Shown here in pieces: positions 40,691 to 49,322 of a stretch of DNA of 64,000 bases. Made by a program: the position numbers and the translations under genes. How positions within the stretch are numbered: position 1 is the stretch's first letter; each line of letters starts with the position of its first letter. A model generated the notes under the pieces. It saw only the letters and a program-made list of their open reading frames with translations. It was not told the DNA's origin and made no database searches. The stretch comes from Skeletonema tropicum (taxonomy: Eukaryota; Bacillariophyta; Thalassiosirophyceae; Thalassiosirales; Thalassiosiraceae), in assembly GCA_037178625.1 (NCBI GenBank), contig CM074143.1, positions 1,302,001 to 1,366,000 on the forward strand. Reading direction: 5' to 3'.

Positions 40691-41070
40691 ATCATATGCG
40701 AAAGTCGTACCACTGAGCCACTAGACGTCTAGTGGCTCAGTGGTACGACTTTCGCATATCATCAGCATAAGTACATCAAGGAGCTCGCAGGTTCGGTTCC
40801 CAACCTCGGAAAGTGTTTATCCAGTGGCACTTCGCGCCAGATGCGCGACCGAGCGCACGCACTGGTTGCGTGTCGAATAGAAGCGTTCCACAAGTCGCTA
40901 GCGTTTAGGGCCAAACAGCCCGGAAGCACTCAAAGCGTGCGTACTACCAGCCAGAAGCATGAGTAGTGCCTGCTCCTTGATGTACTTTTGCTGATCATAA
41001 ACGAAAGTCGTACCACTGAGCCACTAGACGTCTAGTGGCTCAGTGGTACGACTTTCGCATATGATCAGCA
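40691..41070. repeat. Four alternating copies of a box-A-like module forming two long palindromes
   Basis: The sequence CTAGTGGCTCAGTGGTACGA and the following CTTTCGCATAT appear at about 40731 and 41031 on the plus strand. They appear inverted just before each (about 40695 and 40997). Each inverted pair meets at GACGTC and makes a near-perfect palindrome of about 60 bp. The flanks AGTACATCAAGGAGC also repeat inversely. TGGCTCAGTGGT matches the tRNA box A, so the module may derive from a tRNA gene. The second palindrome ends at the first ATG of the nuclease gene (41061). Confidence 0.85.
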
Positions 41071-42047
41071 ATGCTGCTACCATTGCTGCGTATCTGCGCC
41101 AGAGCGAAACTACAACGGCCGATACTGTGGCCGACCGCCCAGTTATCTATGTCGATGCAAACAATGTCATAAATGTTGTCAGTAGAAATGCAGTTAACCG
41201 GGTCGCCCACACGGCAGCATTTTGCAAAGAATGGGCGCAGGAAGGGCTCATAATTGTACCAGTCTGTGACGGTCCGAGGCCACAATCGAAGCTACAAACA
41301 AATAAGAGTCGGGCAGTGAGGCAAAAGGCAAAGCACAATGCAGTCATACTACGCCAAGATCTACGACGTACCGGCCGTCAGTTGAAAGAAGGTGGTGTAG
41401 ACGCAGACACTAGAAAAAGGCTAGAGATTGAGCAGGCAGAATTGTGCAAGAGCATAAAGAGGGCTGAGACACAATCACTCAATGCGGTGCCGCCGAACTT
41501 TCCGACACTATTGGAGGAAGAATTGATTAAAATATCTGCCCACGATGATCAAAAGGGCGGTGGATGCGTAAAGCCAGTTCTAACAGCTATGTTTGAAGCG
41601 GATGCTCTAATAAAAGGAGCATTCCAACAGGGGAAGTTTCAGCTGGTGATGTCTAATGATGCCGACTACCCAGCGGATTTAGGAGATAATTGTATTGCCA
41701 TCAAAGAATTCAAATCCAATTTCGTCATTAGCAGCACATGTCGGGAGACTCTTGAGAAGGCAATGTCGTCTCTTGGCCACGAAACGAAAGCAGAGTTGAA
41801 AGTGCCTGCACATCCAATATATGAAGGGGTTCAGCAAATGAAGACAAGAGCGCTCATATCTGTCATCATTGGATGTGATGTCTGTCCAGGCGGCTTACCC
41901 GGTGTCGGCTTGAAGACGTTGTCTCCAGAGCTTGCGAAACTTAAACAATCAGCGCCAACGATGAGGATCTGTATAATAACTTATTGGCTTACGCTGTCGA
42001 GGCAGGGCCGCCGAAATTCAGCAAGGAGGTATTATCCACGTTCGTGA
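41061..42047 (+). CDS. Transposon FEN1/XPG-like 5' nuclease region
   Basis: The first ATG is 41061, at the edge of a palindrome. The conserved acidic blocks of the FEN1/XPG family appear in order: VIYVDANNVINVV, VPVCDGPRPQSK, FEADALIKGAF, MSNDADYPADLG and IIGCDVCPGGLPGVGLKTL. The last of these resembles the helix-hairpin (H3TH) DNA-binding loop. A charged helical insert (about residues 85-150) sits where FEN1 has its arch. The family cleaves branched DNA flaps. Near 41950-41980 the frame shifts into the next open frame, which continues with AYAVEAGPPKFSKEV and IVYQPTNEF, typical of the end of this fold; codons after that point in this frame are probably meaningless. Confidence 0.85.
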   Translation: MISNAATIAAYLRQSETTTADTVADRPVIYVDANNVINVVSRNAVNRVAHTAAFCKEWAQEGLIIVPVCDGPRPQSKLQTNKSRAVRQKAKHNAVILRQDLRRTGRQLKEGGVDADTRKRLEIEQAELCKSIKRAETQSLNAVPPNFPTLLEEELIKISAHDDQKGGGCVKPVLTAMFEADALIKGAFQQGKFQLVMSNDADYPADLGDNCIAIKEFKSNFVISSTCRETLEKAMSSLGHETKAELKVPAHPIYEGVQQMKTRALISVIIGCDVCPGGLPGVGLKTLSPELAKLKQSAPTMRICIITYWLTLSRQGRRNSARRYYPRS

Positions 42048-44245
42048 ATGCAATTGTATATCAGCCTACAAATGAGTTTGGTTGCAAGGGTGAAATGACT
42101 TACATTGCTGGTTCGCCACCAGAACTACCCATGTATCTTGAACAATTCGCATCTGGCGAGACTATTATGAACACCGGGCCTGATGTTTTAGAATGCAAAG
42201 GCTCTTGCTACAGTCAGTCTCATAACTTTCTTGCCGCCACTAATCATCACCACTGCAGTAAATGCAATGAAGTTGTATGTCAGCTGTGCTCTACAAAACT
42301 TCACCAGTCTGGGAAGGAACAATATTGCCTACCGTGTTACGTGGATGAAAAACTGCTTCCTGAAGAAGAGAATGTAACTGCAAATCAGAAATCAATACAA
42401 CAAATGAGGAAGGAGCTTAAGGACGAATACAACTTCAATGGTGCAGATCAGCTGTCTGTAGATGAAGTGGAGGAAGCTTGGTTGGGCTATGCTCTCCAGC
42501 GCGCAATGGAGGAGATGACTGATGATGTTGAATTCCCGATCTTTAACGCATCAGCTATTGACGACGGAGAAAAATGGGATGTGCTTGCGGAGATTGATTT
42601 CAGTGAAGGCGGCTCATTCCTCCTCAATGAGGATTTAGACGAGAAGCATCTTCCAGATATACTCGAGTTATTTGCGGCGTTTGTTCGCTTCGGCTCACCA
42701 GAACAAAAGCACACTACTTGGCAGAAGGACGGTAGCGTTTATACAGCAATACCACAAATGTTTATTGACTTCGCAAAGAAGTGCCGGATCGATGAGAGTT
42801 ACCGTTTGTTGAGGCGATGCCTGCGCCATGCACTTGATAACAGAACTGAATCCTTAGACAACAAAACGGCGAAAATAGTTCTATGCAATGGAGAGGTTGG
42901 AATTCATTTGTCAACCCCAATCCCTGCCTCGATGAAGAAGGATATTTACGATGGCGACACAGTATTGACGAAGGATAAGATACTTTGCGCCAAGTGCGAA
43001 TGCAAGAGCGGTGCGCAGGGGAAGAATAGGAATGTGTGTGTCCATACCAAACCTCGTGGAATCCTGCTATCAATATTGCTTGCGGAAGATTTGGCTGAGC
43101 ATATGTTGCTTGAGTTAACATCAATGCTAACGTCCCCGGCAGTTGAGACTGATACTTGGAATGAAGAACAAATCCGGAAAGTGAAAGAGAGTGTACTAAC
43201 ATTGATGGAGGCAAGCGGCAGTACTGCGATTGCGAGAGAGGCCGCAAAAAAAGATACTCTCTATGATATGCTCCAACCGTACAAGACCGGCACACAGCAA
43301 CAAAAGCAATGGGATAGAAACCACAAGCCGCCGACTGCAGACGAGGTGGGTCCTTTTGATGAAATGATCTTTGATTCTCCAGAGCAGAAAGCGAAGGAGA
43401 TCTTCCACCGATCATCTTCCAAACCAGATCTGGATCCAGTAGAAGAAGTGATTACGTTTACGCCCAACTACATTAAGACTGGTATTGTACTAAATGCAAG
43501 TGGATTTGATCCATCAAAGTCAGATTTTGTCGGATTCAAGTTACTGGAACATCGTAGGAACAAACAGAAGGATGAGGTTGATTTGAATGCACTTCCACAG
43601 ATGATATCAGGAGCAGCATCTTGCTGGCAAGAACTGCTTCAGGAAGCAGAGTCACGCTCACGGCGACAATCCAATAAGCAGACGTCAAATCTAATACAAA
43701 ACAAAACAGTTGTATGGAAGCGTAAAAGAGAATCTTATGAGTTGCGGTCAGACCTAGTAACTCGTTCGAAAGCGAAAAAGAATAAGAGCGGGAAGAGTGG
43801 AGCAAAGCAATGTTCAAAAGTAGGTTGTACAAATGTCGAAGGCGATGGCATCCAATTCAATCGGGTTCCCCCTGCACCACCAGATTTGCCAGATGGTGTT
43901 TCACAGGATAGGAAGTTGACCCATAGAGCCAAAAGAGAGCTACATGCTGAGATGATGGAACGCATTGGTCGATCAAGGAGAGGTGATGACACGAAGGGTT
44001 TGAGGATTTGTAACTGCCATCCAACTGAGACAATCCATAGGAGAGTTTATGTTGAACATGACGGCATGACGGTATCGAAAGCATTTGATTTCACAGTTGT
44101 TGTGGGAGCTGGAGTTGCGTCGAGTATTAATCCATCGCAGGCTTCAAAGGGAGTGGGAAAGGATAGGTTGGTGCAGCAGCAACTAAATCAGTTGCGTGAC
44201 GATGAGGAGACTTGCAAGATTGCAGAAAGAGTCATCATCATGTAA
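41984..44245 (+). CDS. Transposon zinc-finger region continuing the nuclease protein
   Basis: This frame has no proper start (first codon TTG) and continues the nuclease protein through a frameshift. After the nuclease tail comes a Cys/His module (CKGSC, HHHCSKCNEVVCQLC, YCLPC) resembling B-box or FYVE-type zinc binding. Then come acidic helices, a SWIM-like CxC...CxH finger (CECKSGAQGKNRNVCVHT), and near the C-terminus a THAP-like segment (CSKVGCTNVEGDGIQFNRVP...CNCHPTE). The last frame residues run into the transposase by a second shift. SWIM fingers accompany the nuclease protein in several transposon families, which fits this context. Confidence 0.8.
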   Translation: MAYAVEAGPPKFSKEVLSTFVNAIVYQPTNEFGCKGEMTYIAGSPPELPMYLEQFASGETIMNTGPDVLECKGSCYSQSHNFLAATNHHHCSKCNEVVCQLCSTKLHQSGKEQYCLPCYVDEKLLPEEENVTANQKSIQQMRKELKDEYNFNGADQLSVDEVEEAWLGYALQRAMEEMTDDVEFPIFNASAIDDGEKWDVLAEIDFSEGGSFLLNEDLDEKHLPDILELFAAFVRFGSPEQKHTTWQKDGSVYTAIPQMFIDFAKKCRIDESYRLLRRCLRHALDNRTESLDNKTAKIVLCNGEVGIHLSTPIPASMKKDIYDGDTVLTKDKILCAKCECKSGAQGKNRNVCVHTKPRGILLSILLAEDLAEHMLLELTSMLTSPAVETDTWNEEQIRKVKESVLTLMEASGSTAIAREAAKKDTLYDMLQPYKTGTQQQKQWDRNHKPPTADEVGPFDEMIFDSPEQKAKEIFHRSSSKPDLDPVEEVITFTPNYIKTGIVLNASGFDPSKSDFVGFKLLEHRRNKQKDEVDLNALPQMISGAASCWQELLQEAESRSRRQSNKQTSNLIQNKTVVWKRKRESYELRSDLVTRSKAKKNKSGKSGAKQCSKVGCTNVEGDGIQFNRVPPAPPDLPDGVSQDRKLTHRAKRELHAEMMERIGRSRRGDDTKGLRICNCHPTETIHRRVYVEHDGMTVSKAFDFTVVVGAGVASSINPSQASKGVGKDRLVQQQLNQLRDDEETCKIAERVIIM

Positions 44246-45488
44246 TGCGTCACCGTTGGAGATGGCTGAGCGAGAGAATATTAGGCTGAAGGGTGAGGTA
44301 GCAAGTGCAAGGTTGGAAATGCAGCGACTTGCGGAGTTGACATCGGATGACAGCCATCACTCGTCTCTAATAACATGCCCTGCTGTGGAGAAGAGCGCTG
44401 GTTTTGTTGCAGGAAAGAATATGACATCAAATCTTGCACCCAATCAGAAGAGAAGGTTTAGATTTGTGGCAGTGAAGAACAGTCTCCTACGCACCTCGTC
44501 AAAAAATGCAGATAGCAAAAGGGGTCGCGAAAGGAAAGAAAAGAACGCACTATCTGCAGAAAAGCCGCCAATGGTACTCCCAAGCATGGCTGCTAGTGAG
44601 GTGAAGAGGAGGACTGGCTTCTGTGATGTATCCACACTCCTTGCATATGTTATTGTTGTTTGCAATGGCGACTTTGATCGGATGAGGCAGAAGAGAACTT
44701 CCTTGACCTGGTTTGAGGAATGGTTTCTTTACTTTGAGTGGAAGTATCACACAACAAATGTCCGGCAGCAGGACATGGAAGTGGCATGGGGAATTGAAAA
44801 AAAGTTCATTACTCAAGTGAAAGATTGCAAGGCAGCTCTTGAAATGGCAATGCTCCAAAGTTGGCCGACTTTTGCATCGTTTGAGGAAGATAAGGAATTG
44901 CGGAACCCGCAGAAATGGGCGAAATATGACAAGTATCGCGTCATTCAGTGGGACATGACCAACGTTCCTGCTCCTAAATTTGGTGACGCTAGCCTATACA
45001 GGGCTACATACAATCAATATTACGGAGAGAACTGCGGTAAACCTGGTGTGGGCATTCAGCTTTGTGGCTGGGTATTACTGTGGAAATTGTGGACCGGAGC
45101 AGTAGAAGATGGAACATATCATTCCAAAGCCGGATATATTGCAGCCCAGAAAAAGTTCCAAGAGGCTGATCTGGTTGATGGGAAAGTTATCAAGTTCCAC
45201 AATATATTGGATAGAGGGTACCGAGGCAATGTGACAGCATTTCGTGCTGATCAGGATTGTCTCCAACCACCGTCTTCTAGAAGTGACATGAGATTTACAG
45301 GCAAACAAACAATACACTCCGGCGCAGTTGCTCGTGATAGATCAGGAAATGAACGAGGAGTAAGGGCAATGAAAAGGTCTGGACTGTTCAGCAGAGGTTT
45401 CAAAGAGACCATGTCAGCAAAGAGATTTAGTGATGCCCTTTTGACATGGGGTTTACAAGTCAACTTTATGTATAAACCAGTACACTAG
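44202..45488 (+). CDS. DDE transposase of the FEN1-carrying element
   Basis: The frame begins within the preceding one. A coiled coil (ENIRLKGEVASARLEM) leads to a basic linker, then an N-terminal helical domain (RTGFCDVSTLLAYVIVV, SLTWFEEWFLYFEWKYHTT). The catalytic core appears as VIQWDMTNVPAPKFGD (first Asp), LWTGAVEDGTYHSKAGY (second acidic block), ILDRGYRGNVTAF (Asp-Arg-Gly-Tyr) and RSGNERGVRAMKRSG (Glu). This layout is that of Harbinger/ISL2EU-type transposases. The frame is open to the stop at 45488, 553 bp before the element's right end. Confidence 0.87.
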   Translation: MRRLARLQKESSSCNASPLEMAERENIRLKGEVASARLEMQRLAELTSDDSHHSSLITCPAVEKSAGFVAGKNMTSNLAPNQKRRFRFVAVKNSLLRTSSKNADSKRGRERKEKNALSAEKPPMVLPSMAASEVKRRTGFCDVSTLLAYVIVVCNGDFDRMRQKRTSLTWFEEWFLYFEWKYHTTNVRQQDMEVAWGIEKKFITQVKDCKAALEMAMLQSWPTFASFEEDKELRNPQKWAKYDKYRVIQWDMTNVPAPKFGDASLYRATYNQYYGENCGKPGVGIQLCGWVLLWKLWTGAVEDGTYHSKAGYIAAQKKFQEADLVDGKVIKFHNILDRGYRGNVTAFRADQDCLQPPSSRSDMRFTGKQTIHSGAVARDRSGNERGVRAMKRSGLFSRGFKETMSAKRFSDALLTWGLQVNFMYKPVH

Positions 45489-46005
45489 ACACATAATATC
45501 TATTGAATCGTGTAGTATGACTGGTATCATCAATAATAATTGTGAAGTACGACTGTATATTGTCTACAATTGACCTTGACCTCCTTCTTTCCTCCGAAAC
45601 AATTTTGTCATAATTTGTGCTGCTGAATGCAATCACATATCCTCCTATAATCAAATGCCTTGACACAAAGCGACACCGATGAGCCATAAAAGCGATATAT
45701 AATGAATATGTGTTATGATTAGTTTTACAAAGGCGCTCGTGTCGGCTTCTACTCATCCCCAGCCGACATTCGTTCAAAACGGAGCAGAAATCGTAGTGGA
45801 AGAGATTGGCACTAATACGTATGTAGGCATGATGTTTTGCCAATATCTGACGACACCATTCGATTCAGCATCAAATTATGGTCTAGAATACATGTTATCG
45901 ACGAATCATATCCGTAATTAATAGTGATATAGACTTGCTGCTCTATGGATGTGAGATGATGCGTCGGAGCGGAGGGTTTGTGAGTTGTGTTCTCAAAAAA
46001 AAAAG
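45489..46005. other. 3' non-coding part of the transposon
   Basis: About 500 bp between the transposase stop and the right inverted repeat. Frames here are short with no domains. An A-run lies at about 45996-46005 beside the repeat. Confidence 0.5.
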
Positions 46006-46041
46006 AGCGCGCAGGCCAATAGATCAAATGTCCCAAGCTCC
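46006..46041. repeat. Right terminal inverted repeat of the FEN1-DDE transposon
   Basis: Complement of the left repeat, ending CCCAAGCTCC at 46041, followed by AT and the resumed array sequence. Confidence 0.93.
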
Positions 46042-46523
46042 ATTATCTTTCATTGTAACGATTGTTGCCGCTCTTTTCAGCTCTCTTTTACTTTTACCAT
46101 TTCCATCACTTGTGCACCACGTATGGTTATTGGTATTGGCATTGGTAGTGGCATTGGCAGAAAGTCCAAGTCCAACCTTTTATCAGTTGTATCTGTATCT
46201 TCCTTTGAAATGGAAAGACCTATTTTGTCCCGCCTGCAACTGCAACTGCAACTGCAAGAAGGAACTTACCTGCGCCTGCGACTGCGAGGCCGGGTCAACG
46301 CTCCATTCACGCTTGAGACAGGGAAATGAACAACAACAACACGCGTTCGCCTCCTACAGAGGGGAACGACGAGAAAAACACAAGTGTGAACTGACACAAG
46401 TGTGAACCGACACAAGTGTGAACCGGTTCAGGTTCAGGAACACCAGCATGAACCATTTCATCAGGGGTTGGCCTCTTGATCCTGCCATAATTTTATCAAC
46501 AATCAAACGATATCACAAAAATC

Positions 46524-47013
46524 ATGAAGCTTCATCTTATTATCTCCGCCGCCTTGGCTCTTCTCTCAGCCGCTCCAGGAGCTGTCTCTGCCGCTGTGAC
46601 TGTAAGTTTGCATTGTTATATGCTCCGTCTCCGTTCGTTTGATAAGTCAGTTCATGTGCTTCGTCTTGCCTTGACCTTGCCTTGCCTTGCAGCCGTTCTA
46701 ATGACTCAAGTTCAAGTTACTGACGCCTCTCACTTCACTCTCACTTGCATGCTATACATTATAGTATCCTGTCAGTGGATTTGAAAATGACGGTGACGGA
46801 ATTACTGCTCTGTCCGAGTTCGACGAATTCGATGAGTCCGAGGATGAACCAATTTTCCTTGCCGCTCGATGCAGGCGCAGAAAGATGAGGGGTTGCAGAA
46901 GGGCCAAAAGATGCAGGTGGATTAAGCGCAGGCGCAGGTGCGTAGCAAAACGCGTTGTCGTCAAAGACCTTGACGATGAGGATGAGGAGTTTGATTTCTT
47001 TGATGAGGAGTAG
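46524..47013 (+). CDS. Secreted acidic/Arg-Cys-rich precursor, copy 6
   Basis: Exons 46524-46601 and 46765-47013 encode the same 108-residue precursor. The intron is 163 bp, the shortest. This is the last complete copy. Another partial second block follows and ends at about 47336. Confidence 0.8.
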
Positions 47014-47336
47014 GTTAAGAGTAAGAGTGTTGGCGACTGGGGGCAATCAGGAAGAGAATTTTTGAATGCACTCTATCTGTAGGAGCAAATGTGGGTGTTG
47101 GAGTAGGTAAGAGTGTTGGTGTTGGCGGCTGAGGGCAATCAGGCAGAGAACTTTCAAAAGCACTCTACTATTTGGTAGGAGCAAATGTGTGTGCAGCTGC
47201 AGCGTCAGGTCACGTTCAAATATTCTTATCCAATAGTAAAAACAATTCCTGAGAACTCGTCGCAAGAGTGAAATGCTGCATTATCTTTCATTGTAACGAT
47301 TGTTGCCGCTCTTTTCAGCTCTCTTTTACTTTTACC

Positions 47337-48000
47337 ACATGATGTTATGACCCACTTTGACTCTGTGATGTTGTTGACAAAATGACAAGGCATTCGGTCT
47401 AAATCGTTGTAGCGAGTTGACCAATGATAATATCTGCAGTTTGTGAAGCGGCCCATCGATGAGGCTCGGGACAAGAACAAAATAGAAAGTGATTGTGATG
47501 GAAGACGGGTACATGATGTTGAAGCAATGACGAAAGGAAGGCCAAATATAATTCTTTCCTTGCCATTGAAGAAGAAGGTGATATTTGAAAGAAGGCGGTG
47601 TGGAGTTGGAGAAGCCTTGATGCCTCTATTTCAATTATACAGTGTTAGGCCCTGTGACTTCTCAGCATCTAGCATTAGAAGTAGAAGCACTGGGGAGATA
47701 TACTTACAATTGCGCCGCCACAAGAGCGTGATCCAGACTGGGGAGATTGAAGATTCGGCTTAGAGCGATGCTAGTGCAGCCAGTGGAAGATAGCATCATA
47801 TAATCTCAAGATATTACAGATAGAATAGAAGTCACAAGAAAGTTGCCTCTCTCTCTTCGCTGCGAATTTGTGATCATCGAATCGAGATCTCTTATCCTTA
47901 TCTTACATAGCTGCAGATTCGGTCTTCTCGTCGAGTTGTTCAAGCTATATTATACTGTTACTGTGATGATTGACACTGCAACGAGTCGATACAATCTACC
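47337..48000. other. Right flank of the array, no confirmed gene
   Basis: A 106-codon plus-strand frame at 47443-47763 (MKRPIDEARDKNKIESDC) has no domain I recognise. It may be the remnant of a gene cut by the array end. The remainder shows nothing clear. Confidence 0.35.
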
Positions 48001-49092
48001 TCATCTACCAGAAAGTAAGCCCAACTCCTGCCTTCTCCTTTCATGTAACGAAAGTCCATCACCATCACTCTTTGCACTTACCAACACTGCAGCTTCTGTA
48101 CTACTGCTACTGCCTCGCTGCCGGGCCTTGAGCAGCATATGTTTCTCGACAGCCGACAGAGTGTGTGATCCAGAGGAGAGCATATCAGACAATACTTGTA
48201 CATCAACTTCTGCAGCTGCAGCTGCTTTCGCTTCGTCGTCATTATCATGAACATTATTCCCAGAACGTTTGGATGAGGCAACTACAAAAGAATGTTGTGT
48301 AGGATCCAAGTCCAATTCCATTTGTTGTAATGTTGAGCTTTTGTCATTGCTGTTGCCCTTCTTTTTCTTCTTCTTGAAAGTGCTTGTTTGTTGTTCCAAC
48401 GTTCCTCTTCGTAATGCTTCCAATTCTGTTGCAAAGGCATTCGTGGCGTATTCCATGTACACATGATGAAATTGTTGCTGTTGTTCGTCAACATCACTTT
48501 TGTTATCAGTATTATTTGTTTGATTCCATTTTTCATCATTGTCTTGACGGTTCAATAATAATTTCGTTTTTGATGGAAGGATTGTCTCCCACCATTCATG
48601 ATCATTATCACCATCCATTGTTTGCTGGTTATCATTGTCAACATTATCACTATTAGTATGAAACTTATCCCACGCCTGCACCATACCAGTACGAGCAGCT
48701 ACAATCTCATCTAACGCTGCGTCAACATTATTTTTCCATGGACTATTTGTTGCTGTTAGAATATCCTCCCATTTCGATGATGATGATGATGATGTATTAC
48801 CGCCATACTTGTTGATGACGTGAAACAATTGAGATGCTGCTTCGTGAATAGTTTCCATATCCTTACTTTGTTTTGTAGCTAGTGATTTTTGTTGCAATAG
48901 TTGGTGTTTGGATGGGGTGTAGTTGTAAATGTAGTGAGGTGTATTGTCATGATTTGATTCTTCGTCGTCGTCGTCGCTGTTGCTTCCTGACGCTGATGGG
49001 GGGCTGTCATCGTCGTGAAGTAATTCTTGCATGACTCCGTCGTCTAGCTCTAGATCCTCCTCCATTTTGACGTCATTGTACTTCTTTGGCAT
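48001..49092 (-). CDS. Acidic low-complexity protein, function unknown
   Basis: A single-exon frame of 363 residues starting MPKKYNDVKMEEDLELDDGV. It has acidic runs (NSDDDDEESNHDN), Asn/Gln-rich linkers, helical segments (KQSKDMETIHEAASQLFHVI, VDAALDEIVAARTGMVQAWD), a lysine block (FKKKKKKGNSNDKS) and a basic C-terminus (LSLHERRRQELGLLSGR). Alternating acid and base blocks suit a nucleolar or nuclear protein. I considered AATF/BFR2 but do not see its diagnostic motifs, so I leave it unnamed. Confidence 0.7.
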   Translation of the reverse strand: MPKKYNDVKMEEDLELDDGVMQELLHDDDSPPSASGSNSDDDDEESNHDNTPHYIYNYTPSKHQLLQQKSLATKQSKDMETIHEAASQLFHVINKYGGNTSSSSSSKWEDILTATNSPWKNNVDAALDEIVAARTGMVQAWDKFHTNSDNVDNDNQQTMDGDNDHEWWETILPSKTKLLLNRQDNDEKWNQTNNTDNKSDVDEQQQQFHHVYMEYATNAFATELEALRRGTLEQQTSTFKKKKKKGNSNDKSSTLQQMELDLDPTQHSFVVASSKRSGNNVHDNDDEAKAAAAAEVDVQVLSDMLSSGSHTLSAVEKHMLLKARQRGSSSSTEAAVLVSAKSDGDGLSLHERRRQELGLLSGR

Positions 49093-49202
49093 GATTATTA
49101 ACTTTAAGTATTGCGTATTGCAACGGCTTCTGGGGAGGATTGTAGCGTTGTGATGGAGAAGTTAGTTGGTGGTTGTTGTTGGCTTGGTGGTTGGTCACCC
49201 TA

Positions 49203-49313
49203 CATAGGATCTTCTGTCACATGTGGGAGTCCTCTCCAGAGGGACTCTGCACGTGTGCAGAGAGCTGAGTCCTCCAAGTGACTCAGACGGGTGTCTGAAG
49301 ATCCTATATTGAC
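49203..49313. repeat. Short inverted repeat between gene and hAT element
   Basis: ATAGGATCTTCTGTCAC at the left is complementary to GTGTCTGAAGATCCTAT at the right, with further internal complementary steps (GAGTCC/GGACTC). It may be the end of an older foldback element. Confidence 0.6.
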
Positions 49314-49322
49314 CTTTCCACG

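Larger units (their letters stand above)
40443..46041 (+). mobile_element. DDE DNA transposon with FEN1-like nuclease (ISL2EU/Harbinger-like)
   Basis: The 5.6-kb element is flanked by AT (40441-40442 and 46042-46043). Its ends are 36-bp imperfect inverted repeats starting GGAGCTTGGGACATTT and including TTGGCCTGCGCGC in both. Excision restores GCTGCATTATC as in other array copies. Coding frames read left to right: FEN1/XPG-like nuclease, zinc-finger regions, THAP-like segment, DDE transposase. They connect through two frameshifts (about 41950-41980 and 44200-44245), so the ancestor probably had one or two long genes. A 2-bp AT duplication and a THAP plus DDE arrangement recall ISL2EU elements, whose usual second protein is a YqaJ-type nuclease; here a FEN1-like one takes that place. 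Confidence 0.9.
16517..47336 (+). repeat. Tandem array of about 1.26-1.30-kb gene units, six copies, opened by two large insertions
   Basis: Each unit contains CACAAGTGTGAACCGA-type iterons, a two-exon gene starting MKLHLII, a spacer with a CCAAT box, and a second open but unassigned block. Starts lie at 16636, 17932, 19204, 20470, 39674 and 46524. Once the insertions at 21252-39191 and 40443-46041 are removed, spacing is 1296, 1272, 1266, about 1259 and about 1250 bp. Copies differ by few substitutions, by indels in a TTGGTA/TTGGCA repeat, and by CTTGC units in the intron. The last, partial unit ends at about 47336 in TTTTACTTTTACCA. Confidence 0.95.

Noticed and set aside
40731..40812. A tRNA gene or SINE head in the transposon
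   Set aside because: Box A and a B-like box are present, but the T-arm and acceptor arm cannot pair. It is kept only as a tRNA-like module.
41940..42000. A short intron joining the FEN1 and zinc-finger frames
   Set aside because: No GT-AG pair of plausible length restores the frame. A one-base shift is simpler.
48001..49092. AATF/BFR2 (ribosome biogenesis) assignment
   Set aside because: Acidic composition alone suggested it; the family's conserved core segments are not visible.
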